A stretch of DNA of 64,000 bases from CAWDAQ01 sp963800325 (GTDB lineage: Bacteria > Actinomycetota > Actinomycetes > Actinomycetales > Dermatophilaceae). The notes under the pieces are model-generated. The model did not search any database. It saw only the letters and a program-made list of their open reading frames with translations, and had not been told where the DNA came from. Made by a program: the position numbers and the translations under genes. The stretch covers positions 1 through 64,000 of the forward strand of contig CAWDAQ010000006.1 in NCBI GenBank assembly GCA_963800325.1, given 5' to 3'. This document shows positions 1 to 8,313 of this stretch, one piece after another (the stretch's first letter is position 1; each line of letters opens with the position of its first letter).

Positions 1-284
1 CCGTCCACCACCGGCGGCGGCACCGGCTGCACGTCCGCAGCGATCTTCACGACCTGCTCCGTCTGGCCCTTGCGGGCGTCTGGGTCGGCGTCCACGACCC
101 GCACCTGCCACACCCGCTTGTCGGTCACCTTGTCCCGCAGCTGCACGTCCCCCGGCTCCCGGCCCGCGGCCTTCGCCGCCTGCACCTGGTCGTAGTCCTC
201 CACCGGGTCGACCTCACCGACCACGAACGCACCCGCCGGGAACACGTCCTCGAACGCCACCCGCACCCGCTGCTGCACCGCCAT
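1..284 (-). CDS. pra: Pra-like replication/integration/excision activator of an AICE (C-terminus beyond window)
   Basis: The reverse strand reads as one open frame from an ATG at 284 to the window edge (about 94 codons, no stop). A strong GGAGAGAGGAG Shine-Dalgarno sits just upstream. The protein begins MAVQQRVRVAFEDVFPAG and later has VWQVRVVDADPDARKGQ and VKIAADVQPVPP. These match what I know of the actinomycete 'plasmid replication, integration and excision activator' family, whose type member is Pra of pSAM2. In pSAM2, Pra switches on replication and excision and is repressed by the GntR-type KorSA. The divergent GntR gene next door fits that arrangement. The missing C-terminus and the absence of int, xis, rep and tra genes in view are limits on the call. 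Confidence 0.85.
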   Translation of the reverse strand, partial: MAVQQRVRVAFEDVFPAGAFVVGEVDPVEDYDQVQAAKAAGREPGDVQLRDKVTDKRVWQVRVVDADPDARKGQTEQVVKIAADVQPVPPPVVD

Positions 285-301
285 TGCGTCTCCTCTCTCC
301 G

Positions 302-365
302 AGAACCACATAGAAGTGGTTCTACTGAGGACCGTAGCAGGGCGAGTCCACTAGAGGTGGTTCTA
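302..365. promoter_or_regulatory. Two operator repeats between pra and the GntR gene
   Basis: The 14-bp sequence TAGAAGTGGTTCTA (311-324) recurs as TAGAGGTGGTTCTA (352-365), 41 bp apart and differing at one base. Each has TAGA/TCTA inverted ends. The left copy lies in a larger perfect palindrome with arms AGAACCAC (302-309) and GTGGTTCT (316-323). Spacing of about four helical turns in a divergent intergenic region is what one expects for a repressor controlling both directions. Binding by the adjacent GntR protein is an inference from position and symmetry. Confidence 0.75.
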
Positions 366-430
366 GTCAACTGGACTTGGCGCAGCGTTCATTACGGGTA
401 GCCTTTTGCCCGTCGAGAGGAGGGGACCGT

Positions 431-1198
431 ATGGGCGTGGGCTACCGGGACCTCGCAGCGCTGCTGCGGGAGCGGATCGACCGCGGGGAGTACCCGCCGG
501 GCTCGACCCTGCCCAAGCAGGCCGACCTCGCGACCTCGTTCGACGTCAACGTCAAGACCGTCCGCAACGCCGTCGCCCTCCTCGAGGCCGAGGGCCTGGT
601 CACCCCCGTCCGCCGCCGAGGCACCGTCGTCCGCGAACGACCCCCGATGCGCCGGCTCGGGGCCGAGCGGTACTCCAAGAGCAAGTGGAAGTACGGCGAC
701 AGCGTCGCGTTCATCGCCGACCGGGAGGCCTCAGGCCAGCCCTACCAGCGCACGGACCAGACCCAGACCGTCGAGCTAGTGCCGCCCCCGGCCCGCGCCG
801 TCGAAGTCTTGGGCGTCGAGCCGGAGGGTCGCGTCTACGCACGGGCACGCCTGGTCAAGCAGGACGGCCACCCCACCCACACCCTCACGAGCTACTACCG
901 CCCCGGCGACGTCGAAGGCACCCCCATCGTCGACCCCACCCCCGGACCAGCCGGCCGCGGCGGCGGCTTCGCCGTGCTCACCCTCCAGGGCCTCGAACCC
1001 CATGAGGTCACCGAGACTTTCCACGCCCGCATGCCCACCCCTGCCGAGATGGACCTCCTCGAACTCCCCGCCGGCGAACCCGTCATGCAGCTCGAACGCA
1101 TCACCCGCACCAAGGATGGCCATCCCGTCGAGTACGCCACCGGCATTCACGCCGCGTCCCGGTTCGCCTGGACCTACACCTTCGAAATGCCCGACTGA
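431..1198 (+). CDS. GntR/HutC-family transcriptional repressor (KorSA-like)
   Basis: This is a 255-residue GntR-family regulator. The N-terminal winged helix (residues about 3-70) carries the typical run LPKQADLATSFDVNVKTVRN followed by the wing RRRGTVV. The rest is a UTRA-type effector domain (about 95-250, ending EYATGIHAAS). The start at 431 is chosen because GAGGAGGGG precedes it; an upstream in-frame ATG at 377 lacks such a site and adds an atypical leader. It is divergent from the Pra-like gene, with paired operator repeats between. By analogy with KorSA of pSAM2 it probably represses pra and keeps the element integrated. The effector is unknown. Confidence 0.88.
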   Translation: MGVGYRDLAALLRERIDRGEYPPGSTLPKQADLATSFDVNVKTVRNAVALLEAEGLVTPVRRRGTVVRERPPMRRLGAERYSKSKWKYGDSVAFIADREASGQPYQRTDQTQTVELVPPPARAVEVLGVEPEGRVYARARLVKQDGHPTHTLTSYYRPGDVEGTPIVDPTPGPAGRGGGFAVLTLQGLEPHEVTETFHARMPTPAEMDLLELPAGEPVMQLERITRTKDGHPVEYATGIHAASRFAWTYTFEMPD

Positions 1199-1212
1199 GT
1201 GGAGAATCAGCC

Positions 1213-1857
1213 ATGACCGTGATGGACGACGCACAGATCCTCTGGGACTACCACCAGATGCACCATGAACCCCGCGACACCGACATCGCCATCGGCCTCG
1301 GCAGCCACGACATCGGCGTCGCGGAACATACCGCTCATCTTTACCACCAAGGCCGTTTCCCCTTCATCATCTTTACCGGAGCAAACGCGCCGACCACTAA
1401 GCGGAGATTCCCCCGTGGTGAAGCCGTTCACTACGCAATGAAAGCGGTCGAACGCGGAGTACCGGAAAGCGCCATAATGATAGAACCGAATGCGACCAAC
1501 ACCGGAGAAAACTTCTCCATGGTCAAGCGGATGCTGTACGCACGTAGACTGACCCCTCAATCAGCAACCGTTGTTTGCAGGCCTTATCAACAACGACGAG
1601 CCTACGCCACCTGTAAAGCGGTGTGGCCAGAATTGGAGATAGTCTGTTCATCCAAGCCCCAGCCTTTCACGGAGTACCTAAGGACCATCGGAGACCGCAC
1701 CAAGGTCTTCAACATGTTGGTTGGCGACACTCAGAGAATCTGGCTATACGCACACCGCGGGTATGCAGTCCCACAAGACGTTCCCGCCGACGTACTCGAC
1801 GCCTTTGGTCGACTCACTGACGCGGGCTACACGGCCCGGCTGCTGCCCACTCCCTAG
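1213..1857 (+). CDS. YdcF/SanA/ElyC-family (DUF218) protein
   Basis: A 214-residue protein beginning 15 bp after the GntR stop, so probably co-transcribed with it. It has the DUF218 pattern: an early acidic segment (IAIGLGSHD), a central FIIFTGANAPTT strand-turn and an EPNATNTGENF motif typical of the family's putative ligand pocket. No signal peptide or membrane segment is visible, unlike many chromosomal SanA/ElyC proteins. Codon use is clearly more AT-rich than the flanking chromosome, which fits acquired DNA. Its biochemical role is not known; placement beside the repressor suggests a function for the mobile element. Confidence 0.8.
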   Translation: MTVMDDAQILWDYHQMHHEPRDTDIAIGLGSHDIGVAEHTAHLYHQGRFPFIIFTGANAPTTKRRFPRGEAVHYAMKAVERGVPESAIMIEPNATNTGENFSMVKRMLYARRLTPQSATVVCRPYQQRRAYATCKAVWPELEIVCSSKPQPFTEYLRTIGDRTKVFNMLVGDTQRIWLYAHRGYAVPQDVPADVLDAFGRLTDAGYTARLLPTP

Positions 1858-2289
1858 CTTCATTATCTGAAGATGCCGTTCCAATGCGTACCGGAACAGT
1901 CCAACAAATCGGAAGTCATTGCGTCACGAACACGGGGGGCTCATAGCGCGTCACCGCCGGAGTTTTCAAGCAGACACCGGGCGCAATACCCGTGAAGGGC
2001 CATGCAAGGAACAATCACGGTCAGGGGTCCGCTAGAGATCTGACCTGTCGTGAGGGAAGCCCAGTTGTTGGCCATATCCAATCCCCGCTGGTGACAGACG
2101 GCACTGACTCGCGTCTCTGGCGCTCTCAACCTGCGCACTGCCCTCAGATCGCCCCGAGCATCCCGGCTCACCTAGCACTCGCGTTCCAGGCCTCGACCTC
2201 GTCCGTCCCTGCCGCGTGCTGGCGCGCCCTCCTCGCGACCCCTGCGAACCCGGAAGTTGTCCGAGCGATCGACTACCATCATCCGCACG
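1858..2289. other. 432-bp intergenic stretch without a supported gene
   Basis: No convincing coding sequence is visible. A reverse-strand frame (2171 to 1941) is open for 76 codons but has no Shine-Dalgarno and no family I recognise. Base composition is more balanced than the chromosome. The promoter of the methyltransferase gene that starts at 2290 should lie in the right part, but no clear -35/-10 pair stands out. Confidence 0.5.
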
Positions 2290-3512
2290 ATGACAGAGAC
2301 ACCGTTCGTACCGAAGAACAGCCATCTCGGCGCCGCCAAGGCAGCCGCAACGATGAGTTCTACACGACTTGGGCCGACATCGAGCGCGAGATGAACGCCT
2401 ACCTGGAGTACGACCCCGACGTGTTCCGCGACAAGGTCATCCTGCTGCCCTGCGACGACCCCGAATGGAGCAACTTCGCCAAGTTCTTTGCCCTGCACTT
2501 TGGGGACTTCGGCATCAAGAAGCTGGTCTCGACGTCGTACGCACCCGACAGCAACCCCGCGAAGGTCGGGCTATCAGCCAACGCTCTTTGAGCGGAAGAG
2601 CCCAGCGTTCGACCCCACCAAGACCCACGCCAACGGCAAGAAGTTCACCCTGGAAGCGAAGGACATGAACGGAGACGGCGTCAGTCAACATTGACGACCT
2701 CCAGTGGGAGTATCTCCAAGGCGATGGCGACTTCCGCAGCCAGGAGGTCGACGGCCTTGCGCGACGAGGCTGACTTCATCATCACGAATCCTCCATTCAG
2801 CCTTTTCCGTCAGTTCATGAATTGGGTTGTCGGGGGCGGGACGACGTTCTGCGGCGATTGGAAACAACAACGCAATAACCTACAACGAGGTCTTCCCGCA
2901 CATCATGGCAGATAAACTGTGGAAAGGTGCGACGGGCAACAGCACCGACATGGTGTTTGGCGTCCCAAAGGGCGTCAAGGTAGCCGACGCCGACCGACTC
3001 AAGGCCGAGAAGCTCGGGTATCCCTCGGACGCCGAGCACGACTACACACGGCTCGGGAACTCCTGCTGGTTTACGAATATTGACCACGGCCGACGCCACG
3101 AACCCCTACAAATGATGACCATGGCGGACAATATCAAATTTAGCAAGCACAAAGAGGTTCGCGGAGTCGGCTACCCGAAGTACGACAACTTCGACGCCAT
3201 CGAGGTGCCTTTCGTCGATGCCATCCCCAGCGACTACGATGGGGTAATGGGCGTCCCGATCACTTTCCTTGATCAAGTACAACCCCGACCAGTTCGAGAT
3301 TGTCGGTAGCAGCGAAGGGGACTACCAGCCAACGAGGACGTACGGACCCAAGCAGCGGGTAGTCAATGGCGTGCACATGAAGTCGAACACGGGAAGCTCT
3401 CGGCTGCTTCATTCGCACAGACTCCTTCGGGCCCGGAACGTACTTCGACGTGGGTTATCCCGTGAGGCGCATCTACAAGCGGCTGTTCATCCGCCGAAAG
3501 GTTGACTCATGA
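2290..3512 (+). pseudogene. EcoRI-family N6-adenine DNA methyltransferase, broken by about seven frameshifts
   Basis: Read across frames, this locus gives a nearly complete protein of the EcoRI-type adenine methyltransferase family. In order it shows NDEFYTTWADIE, CDDPEWSNFAKFFALHFG, KKLVSTSYA, NIDDLQWEYLQGDGDFRS, the catalytic motif IV NPPF within DFIITNPPFSLFR, NAITYNEVFP, LGNSCWFTNI and the C-terminal RRIYKRLFIRRK. The frame changes near 2350 (one base short) and near 2569, 2684, 2755, 2852, 3272 and 3390 (one base extra each). Correcting these gives exactly 406 codons, and no substitution-type stop is needed. The stop at 3510-3512 overlaps the next ATG (ATGA), so it and the DUF262-HNH gene formed one operon. 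As it stands it would not make an active enzyme. Confidence 0.85.
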
Positions 3513-4673
3513 GGACCGACCTCAATCAATACACCGTTGACGAGGTCGTCGAGGGGTTCGTCTACAACGAACTTGAGGGTAAGGGTCTGTTCGGCCTGGC
3601 CGGCAAGCTCGTCATCCAGCCGGAGTATCAGCGGAACTACATCTATAACGATGGCAAGAGGGACGTCGCCGTTATCGATTCGCTGCTCAAGGGCTACCCT
3701 TTGGGGCTCATCTACTTCAATGTAGTGGGTGACACCCTAGAGGTTCTTGACGGCCAGCAGCGCATCACAAGCGTCGGCAGGTTTGTGACCGGCAAGTTCG
3801 CGATCCGCGTCGACGGCAAGGAGCAGACCTTTTCGTCGCTGCCACCTGAGGAGCAGGGGAAGATCCGCGAAAGCAAGCTGCTCGTGTACCACTGCCAAGG
3901 GACTGAGAAGGAGATCAAGGAGTGGTTCAGAACAATCAACATCGCGGGCGTGCCACTCAATGAGCAGGAGATGTTGAACGCGGTCTACTCGGGGCCTTTC
4001 ATCACTGAAGCGAAGGCTGAGTACAGCAATTCGAAGAACGCGAATATGCAGAAGTGGTCGTCGTATATCAAGGGTGACCCGAAGCGACAAGAGATTCTCC
4101 AGGTAGCGCTCGAGTGGGTTTCTACTCTCGAGGGAGTCGCCGTCGATGGGTACCTTGCGCAGCATCGATACGACAAGACATCGATGGAATGAAGAGCTAC
4201 TTCACGGCCGTCATCGATTGGATCAGCAGCGTCTTCACCCGGCCGCCTGATAAGGAGATGAGGGGGCTGGAGTGGGGACGGCTCTACGAGAGTTACCACT
4301 CCAAGGCCTACAACGTCGCAGAGGTCGACGCCGATGTCACGAGCTTCTGGCCGATCCCGCAGTCGCCAACCCCAAGGGCATCTACGAGTACGTGCTCGGA
4401 GGCAAGACCGACAAGAGGCTCCTCTCGATCCGGATTTTCGATGAAAGGACTACAGCCGCGAAGTACCAGGTGCAGACGGAGAGGGCCAAGGCAGAGGGCG
4501 TCTCCAACTGTCCGCTGTGCGCCGTCGGGGAAAATTCGAACAAAAGCCGCATCTACAAATTCGCGGAAATGGACGCCGACCACGTCACCGCTTGGTCGAA
4601 GGGCGGAGCAACTGATCCCGATAACTGTGAGATGCTCTGCACCACGCACAACCGCGCCAAAGGCAACCGATGA
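3509..4673 (+). pseudogene. DUF262-HNH protein, likely restriction partner of the methyltransferase, with two frameshifts
   Basis: The first 227 codons are an intact DUF262 (ParB-like/GmrS-type) domain with the diagnostic IQPEYQRNYIY and LEVLDGQQRITS motifs. The frame is lost near 4181, resumes as DGMKSYFTAVIDWISS, is lost again near 4337, and resumes as ELLADPAVANPKGIYEYV. It ends in an HNH zinc-finger nuclease: CPLC pair, then DADHVTAWSKGGATDPDN, CEMLCTTHNRAKGN. Each break is one missing base; restoring them gives 389 codons, a normal length. DUF262 proteins include the GmrSD restriction enzymes, where this domain couples nucleotide hydrolysis to cleavage. Its position directly after a methyltransferase suggests a restriction role. 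Inactive as read. Confidence 0.83.
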
Positions 4674-4743
4674 GCCCCGCCCTGGTGCTTTGCTCTCCGC
4701 AACTGACCAAGCCTCTCTGGTAGCCAGCACTGAACATTTTCTT

Positions 4744-4762
4744 GCCCCGCCATCGCGGGGGC
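4744..4762. terminator. Hairpin between convergent genes
   Basis: GCCCCGC (4744-4750) and GCGGGGGC (4755-4762) form a 7-8 bp GC stem with a 4-base loop. It lies in the 0.1-kb gap between the DUF262-HNH gene (+) and the membrane-protein gene (-). A short T-rich run precedes it on the plus strand, that is, an A-rich run follows it on the minus strand. The position suits a bidirectional terminator, but a clean U-tract is lacking. Confidence 0.4.
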
Positions 4763-5387
4763 CTAGCGGCTGACCCCTCGGTCAAGGTTGACCGTTACTT
4801 CAGGCGCCGGGGCAGGACTGGGCTCCGACTGCATGCTGAAAACCTGAAGGCCCACTGCGACTAAGATCAGCGCAAAGGCACCCACCCCATAAAACCACTT
4901 CAATTTGTCGGTCGACTGCATCGTCTGACGCCTGCTCAGGAAGCGGATCAGGGCGTTGGGTTGGTACGCGCTACCGGCAGTAATGGCGGCCGCGTGCCCG
5001 CCGATGGGGCAGAATCTTGGTGATCTCCCCCTCGATCTCTTCAGTCTGATGCACCGAGGCCCGCAGCAACTGGTGATACCAAGCCAGGTCCACGAAATAG
5101 AAGGCGTACCAAAGCAAAAGCCCGACGACAAGCAGAAGCGAACCAACACCTACGCCACAGACGGTGGCACCGTCTCGCGCGGCGACCCCCGCCGCTCCGA
5201 TGCTGAACGTCGCGACAGTCAGGGCCAGGCCGCGGATCCGCCACTCGATATCGTTGAAGTGCTGGTTAACTTGAGTGGCTTGCTTCCACATCTCGATGTA
5301 GTGACCCACGCGCTCGTTGTCATCGAGCCCCAGCGCACGCGGCTGGGTTCCGTCCCCGCTCGGTGGTTGCGATTCCGCTTCACTCAC
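4763..5387 (-). pseudogene. Three-helix membrane protein coupled to the HAD gene, single frameshift
   Basis: The gene starts with GTG at 5387, overlapping the HAD stop by 4 bp. It encodes a soluble N-terminus (HYIEMWKQATQVNQHFNDIE), two hydrophobic helices (around IRGLALTVATFSIGAA and SLLLVVGLLLWYAFYFV) and a charged segment ending EGEITKILP. The frame then breaks at a run of four G (5006-5009). One base less restores ITAGSAYQPNALIRFLSRR, a third helix (WFYGVGAFALILVAVGLQVF) and a short tail, 207 residues in all. Two N-terminal helices, a cytoplasmic stretch and one more helix resemble SLATT-like effector architectures, but I cannot assign a family. Either a sequencing error or a recent loss would explain the break. 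Confidence 0.65.
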
Positions 5388-6304
5388 GCCGACTCCAGAT
5401 CGAGGCCAAATACGGGCAGCAGCTCGGCGAACGTCTCCTGTAGGACGAGCGTCGGGTGCACCTTGGGCCTGAGGCTCAGCTCCTTCTCCCGTTGCACATC
5501 CATGTCCGTCCAGTGAGTGACACGGCGGAGGAGTTCGTACTCCGTCTTCTGGTGTGCTTCGCCGTACCTAGCGTGAACGTCAAGCACGCCCACGGACTGA
5601 GCCATGGCGATGTCCTTCATAAGGCTGTCACCAACGTAGACCGCTTCGTTCGGCAGGGCGTCACAGTCATCTAGAATTGAACTGAGAATCTTGGCGTTGG
5701 GTTTCGTGGCTCCTGGCGGAAGATAGATGTGCTTCGTGTGTTTCAGGCCGTACTCGTCATCCGGCTTCGTACGGACCTGTTCACGGGTCAGACTCTTCGG
5801 GAGGTCGTGGTCCGGCGCGCTGTAGAGCCGGTCGATTAGCCCATCGAGGCCGGTCCACCGGATGCGCCACTCCGTCCAATAGGCCAGCGACTCGGTGTAC
5901 GCGGTCACCGCAACCCCGGCCTCCTTCAGCATTGTGAGGGTTTCGAAGACGCCTGAGTAGAGCTGCGTCATGGCACGGCGACGTGAGTGCAACTGGTGAA
6001 GCGCCTCATCGTACCGCTCGGAGGGCGGCACAGCCCCGCTTGCTTCCACCAAGGCGGGCACCTCATCCAACAGGAATGAGTACTCGGTGGTACCTCGGGC
6101 CTGATGAACAGCGCGGATCTGCGGCTCCAAGACCTCGGCAGGTACGCGGCTGATCTCTGTGAGACGGTCCAGCATGGCTGAGAAGGAGCCGTACCAGGCG
6201 CCAAACCAATCCCACAGCGTGTTGTCGAGATCCGTCACCAACAGGCGGCGGGGCGACTCATTGAGGCTGTTCACAACATCAACCGTAACGAGGCCTACCG
6301 ACAT
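5384..6304 (-). CDS. HAD-superfamily hydrolase
   Basis: A soluble protein of about 306 residues. It has HAD motif I as VTDLDNTLWDW (nucleophile and general-acid aspartates), a motif II-like TAYTESL, a motif III lysine in KPNAKILSSIL and motif IV in VYVGDSLMKDI. It should therefore be a Mg-dependent phosphohydrolase; the substrate is unknown. The C-terminus after motif IV is longer than in most HAD phosphatases and ends in a charged, leucine-rich segment. Start choice is uncertain: ATG 6304 is used, GTG 6325 is possible, and a start just before the first motif cannot be excluded. It is translationally coupled (GTGA) to the membrane-protein gene, so the pair is likely one functional module. Confidence 0.85.
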   Translation of the reverse strand: MSVGLVTVDVVNSLNESPRRLLVTDLDNTLWDWFGAWYGSFSAMLDRLTEISRVPAEVLEPQIRAVHQARGTTEYSFLLDEVPALVEASGAVPPSERYDEALHQLHSRRRAMTQLYSGVFETLTMLKEAGVAVTAYTESLAYWTEWRIRWTGLDGLIDRLYSAPDHDLPKSLTREQVRTKPDDEYGLKHTKHIYLPPGATKPNAKILSSILDDCDALPNEAVYVGDSLMKDIAMAQSVGVLDVHARYGEAHQKTEYELLRRVTHWTDMDVQREKELSLRPKVHPTLVLQETFAELLPVFGLDLESA

Positions 6305-6390
6305 GCCGGGCCCTGAACCCTTCACACGAGTGGTCGACCCGGAAACCCCAAGCGCGCCACAGTCTCGCCGAACTTGCCGACTGGCGCCTT

Positions 6391-6432
6391 CCTAGCGGCG
6401 CTTGCCTAGCTGCGCCTGCCTAGCTGCGCCAG
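6391..6432. repeat. Three tandem degenerate 14-bp repeats
   Basis: The units are CCTAGCGGCGCTTG (6391-6404), CCTAGCTGCGCCTG (6405-6418) and CCTAGCTGCGCCAG (6419-6432). The last two differ at one base. They lie upstream of the HAD gene and downstream of the NERD gene. They could be iterons or protein-binding repeats; nothing in the sequence decides. Confidence 0.7.
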
Positions 6433-6462
6433 GGCGTGAGGACTTCCCTTACTGGCTCAAGA

Positions 6463-6530
6463 GCCGCGGCTCCGCCGCGGCCGGCGCGGGGCCCCGCGAT
6501 GGGGACCCCCGCGCTCCGGCGCTTCGCGCC
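6463..6530. terminator. Cluster of three strong hairpins downstream of the NERD gene
   Basis: Three adjacent inverted repeats can be read: GCCGCGGC-TCC-GCCGCGGC (6463-6481), the palindrome GCGGGGCCCCGC (6486-6497), and GGCGC-TTC-GCGCC (6518-6530). They follow the stop of the leftward NERD gene at 6617 and precede the HAD gene, so they probably end NERD transcription. A second reading is a REP-like element. No U-tract is present. Confidence 0.5.
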
Positions 6531-6616
6531 TCCGCGCACCCCCACCGCACCCCGCGCCCGCACATGACGAAGCGCCCCAGCAAACCAGGGCGCTCCCCTT
6601 CCGACCGGACGTGCCG

Positions 6617-7333
6617 CTACCCGACGACGACCCCGCTCTCCCAGGCTGCCCGCACCGCCGTCGCGACCCGGTCCACCCGCTCCGCAGCGATCGCCGGCGG
6701 CCGAGCCAACAGCCAGCCCACGAGCTCGTCCCCGTGCACCACGTGCCAGCCCGGGGCGTCCACGACCCGCTGCGGGAACTCCGACCACACCACCATCACC
6801 GGCTCCACCCACACGCTCAGCCGGGTCCGCTCCCGCACCCACGCACTGGTCTGCGCCGCCGACGCCCGCAGCGGCCCGGCACCCGGGTGGGCATAGCCCA
6901 AGTCCGCGCACTCGTGACGGCGCACCCGCACCCCGGTCGTGCCCACCTCGACGACCCCGCCCGGACGCTTGGAGTCCAGCAGGAACACCCCGCCCGGGCC
7001 GATGACGACGTGGTCGACGTTCCCCCGCTCGGTCGGCAGGTCGTGTAACACCACCCACCCTCGCTCCTCGAGCGGACGCAGCGCCTTGGCCGTGGACTGC
7101 TCACCCCACACCCCGTCCTGCCAGTTCTCGATCCACCCCGGCGGGCTCACCCGCGCGATGACGAAGAACGCGATCGCCATCCCGCTCACACACCCCGAGC
7201 CCCACGTGAACGCCGGCCAGAGGAACGCCAAGGCCACCGAGAGGACGACCGCGGCGGAGCAGCTCGCGCCGACCGCGAGGAACAGACCCCGCTTGCGCCG
7301 CCGCCACGCCCGCGTCAGCTCGTCGTACTTCAC
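6617..7333 (-). CDS. NERD (nuclease-related domain) membrane-anchored protein
   Basis: A protein of about 238 residues. The N-terminus is basic (RAWRRRKRG) and is followed by two hydrophobic helices (FLAVGASCSAAVVLSVALAF and a second ending MAIAFFVIARV). The C-terminal half is a NERD domain: WGEQSTAKALRPLEERGWVV, then HDLPTERGNVDHVVIGPGG and VFLLDSKRPGG, which hold the conserved E, D-H-V-V-I-G and D/K of the restriction-endonuclease-like fold. NERD proteins are presumed nucleases or nucleic-acid sensors, and their roles are mostly unproven. The GTG at 7333 is the best in-frame start after the last non-coding-looking stretch, without a strong Shine-Dalgarno. It lies inside the element near its attachment site, so it is cargo. 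Confidence 0.82.
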   Translation of the reverse strand: MKYDELTRAWRRRKRGLFLAVGASCSAAVVLSVALAFLWPAFTWGSGCVSGMAIAFFVIARVSPPGWIENWQDGVWGEQSTAKALRPLEERGWVVLHDLPTERGNVDHVVIGPGGVFLLDSKRPGGVVEVGTTGVRVRRHECADLGYAHPGAGPLRASAAQTSAWVRERTRLSVWVEPVMVVWSEFPQRVVDAPGWHVVHGDELVGWLLARPPAIAAERVDRVATAVRAAWESGVVVG

Positions 7334-7637
7334 CTGGGACGAGCCGCCGGCCCTCAACTCCGATGACCACACAGGCCACCCATCGTCCAACCAGACCCGA
7401 TCCGTAGCCCCACCGGCGAGACTCCGCGCACACCCTCCCGGACGCCGCCGACCCGACGCCGGAGCATCCGCCTGCCTCCGGGCCGCGTCAACGGCGCTGC
7501 GCGTCGCTCCGCGATGGCCTGCGGCCACCATTGACCCGGCCACTCCGGCAGGCTCTTGTGCTCCGCTGCCGGGTCGGCGCCTCAGCCTGGTCGCCCCAAG
7601 CCCAGCCGCGCAGTTGATCCGCGCGAACGCCGACCGG
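7334..7637. other. 0.3-kb stretch without a supported gene
   Basis: This lies between the NERD gene and the thioredoxin-fold gene. All frames give arginine- and proline-rich shadows with no recognisable domain. I see no tRNA, repeat array or convincing promoter. It may be remnant element DNA. Confidence 0.5.
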
Positions 7638-7937
7638 TCAGGCCAAAGCCTCCACCAACTGCTCCACCGTCGGTGACCCCGACTCCCCATCAGGCGTCTG
7701 GTACACCCGGCACGCGAACGCCGCAGGCTCGTCCCCGCGCGCGAACGGGTCCACCCCGTCGACCCGGATGGTGGGCGACCCGATGAACCCGAGGGACTCG
7801 GCCTCCTCATGACCCTCGACGATGACGTGCTCGACGGCGTCCGGATCGCGCCCCACCTCTGCCAGAGCGCTCCGCAGACGCTCCTCGACCTGAGCCGCGT
7901 GCGGGCATCCTTCGAACGACAAGAGCTCAACGCCCAT
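7638..7937 (-). CDS. Small thioredoxin-fold protein with a lone Cys-Pro-His
   Basis: A 99-residue protein starting MGVELLSFEGCPHA. The beta-strand followed by GCPH is the start of a thioredoxin fold with a single cysteine instead of CxxC. A cis-proline loop is seen at GSPTIRVDGVDPF, and a second cysteine lies at FACRVYQT. Similar 'thioredoxin-like/DsbA-like' proteins are often found near mercury or redox genes in actinobacteria, but no such neighbours are present here. It is the last gene before the attachment site, so it is probably element cargo. Substrate unknown. Confidence 0.75.
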   Translation of the reverse strand: MGVELLSFEGCPHAAQVEERLRSALAEVGRDPDAVEHVIVEGHEEAESLGFIGSPTIRVDGVDPFARGDEPAAFACRVYQTPDGESGSPTVEQLVEALA

Positions 7938-8132
7938 GCCCCCATCATGCGCCTCCGCCGAGACCCAGGCAGGGAGTCACCGAGCCGGCCTCGGAGTGGG
8001 CCCATGGTGAGCCCCGGCGCAGAGCCCGCCACGAGTCCGCAAACCCGGGGAACGCTCACCAGAGCGGCCATCCACCACCCTGCGATGCGTTGCGCCGCAA
8101 CGAAATCCGCACCCGCCAGTACACCCGGTCGC

Positions 8133-8202
<70 letters not shown>

Positions 8203-8313
8203 GGATCACCGCCACTGCGACGACATCGAACCGGACACGGGACCAGCCACCCTCTGGACCCACGATCGCGGCTACCATGACGGCAGGGACGACATGGACG
8301 GCGGGAGCCAGAT

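Noticed and set aside
1941..2171. A 76-codon minus-strand gene in the element
   Set aside because: No Shine-Dalgarno and no family. It may be chance in the less GC-rich DNA.
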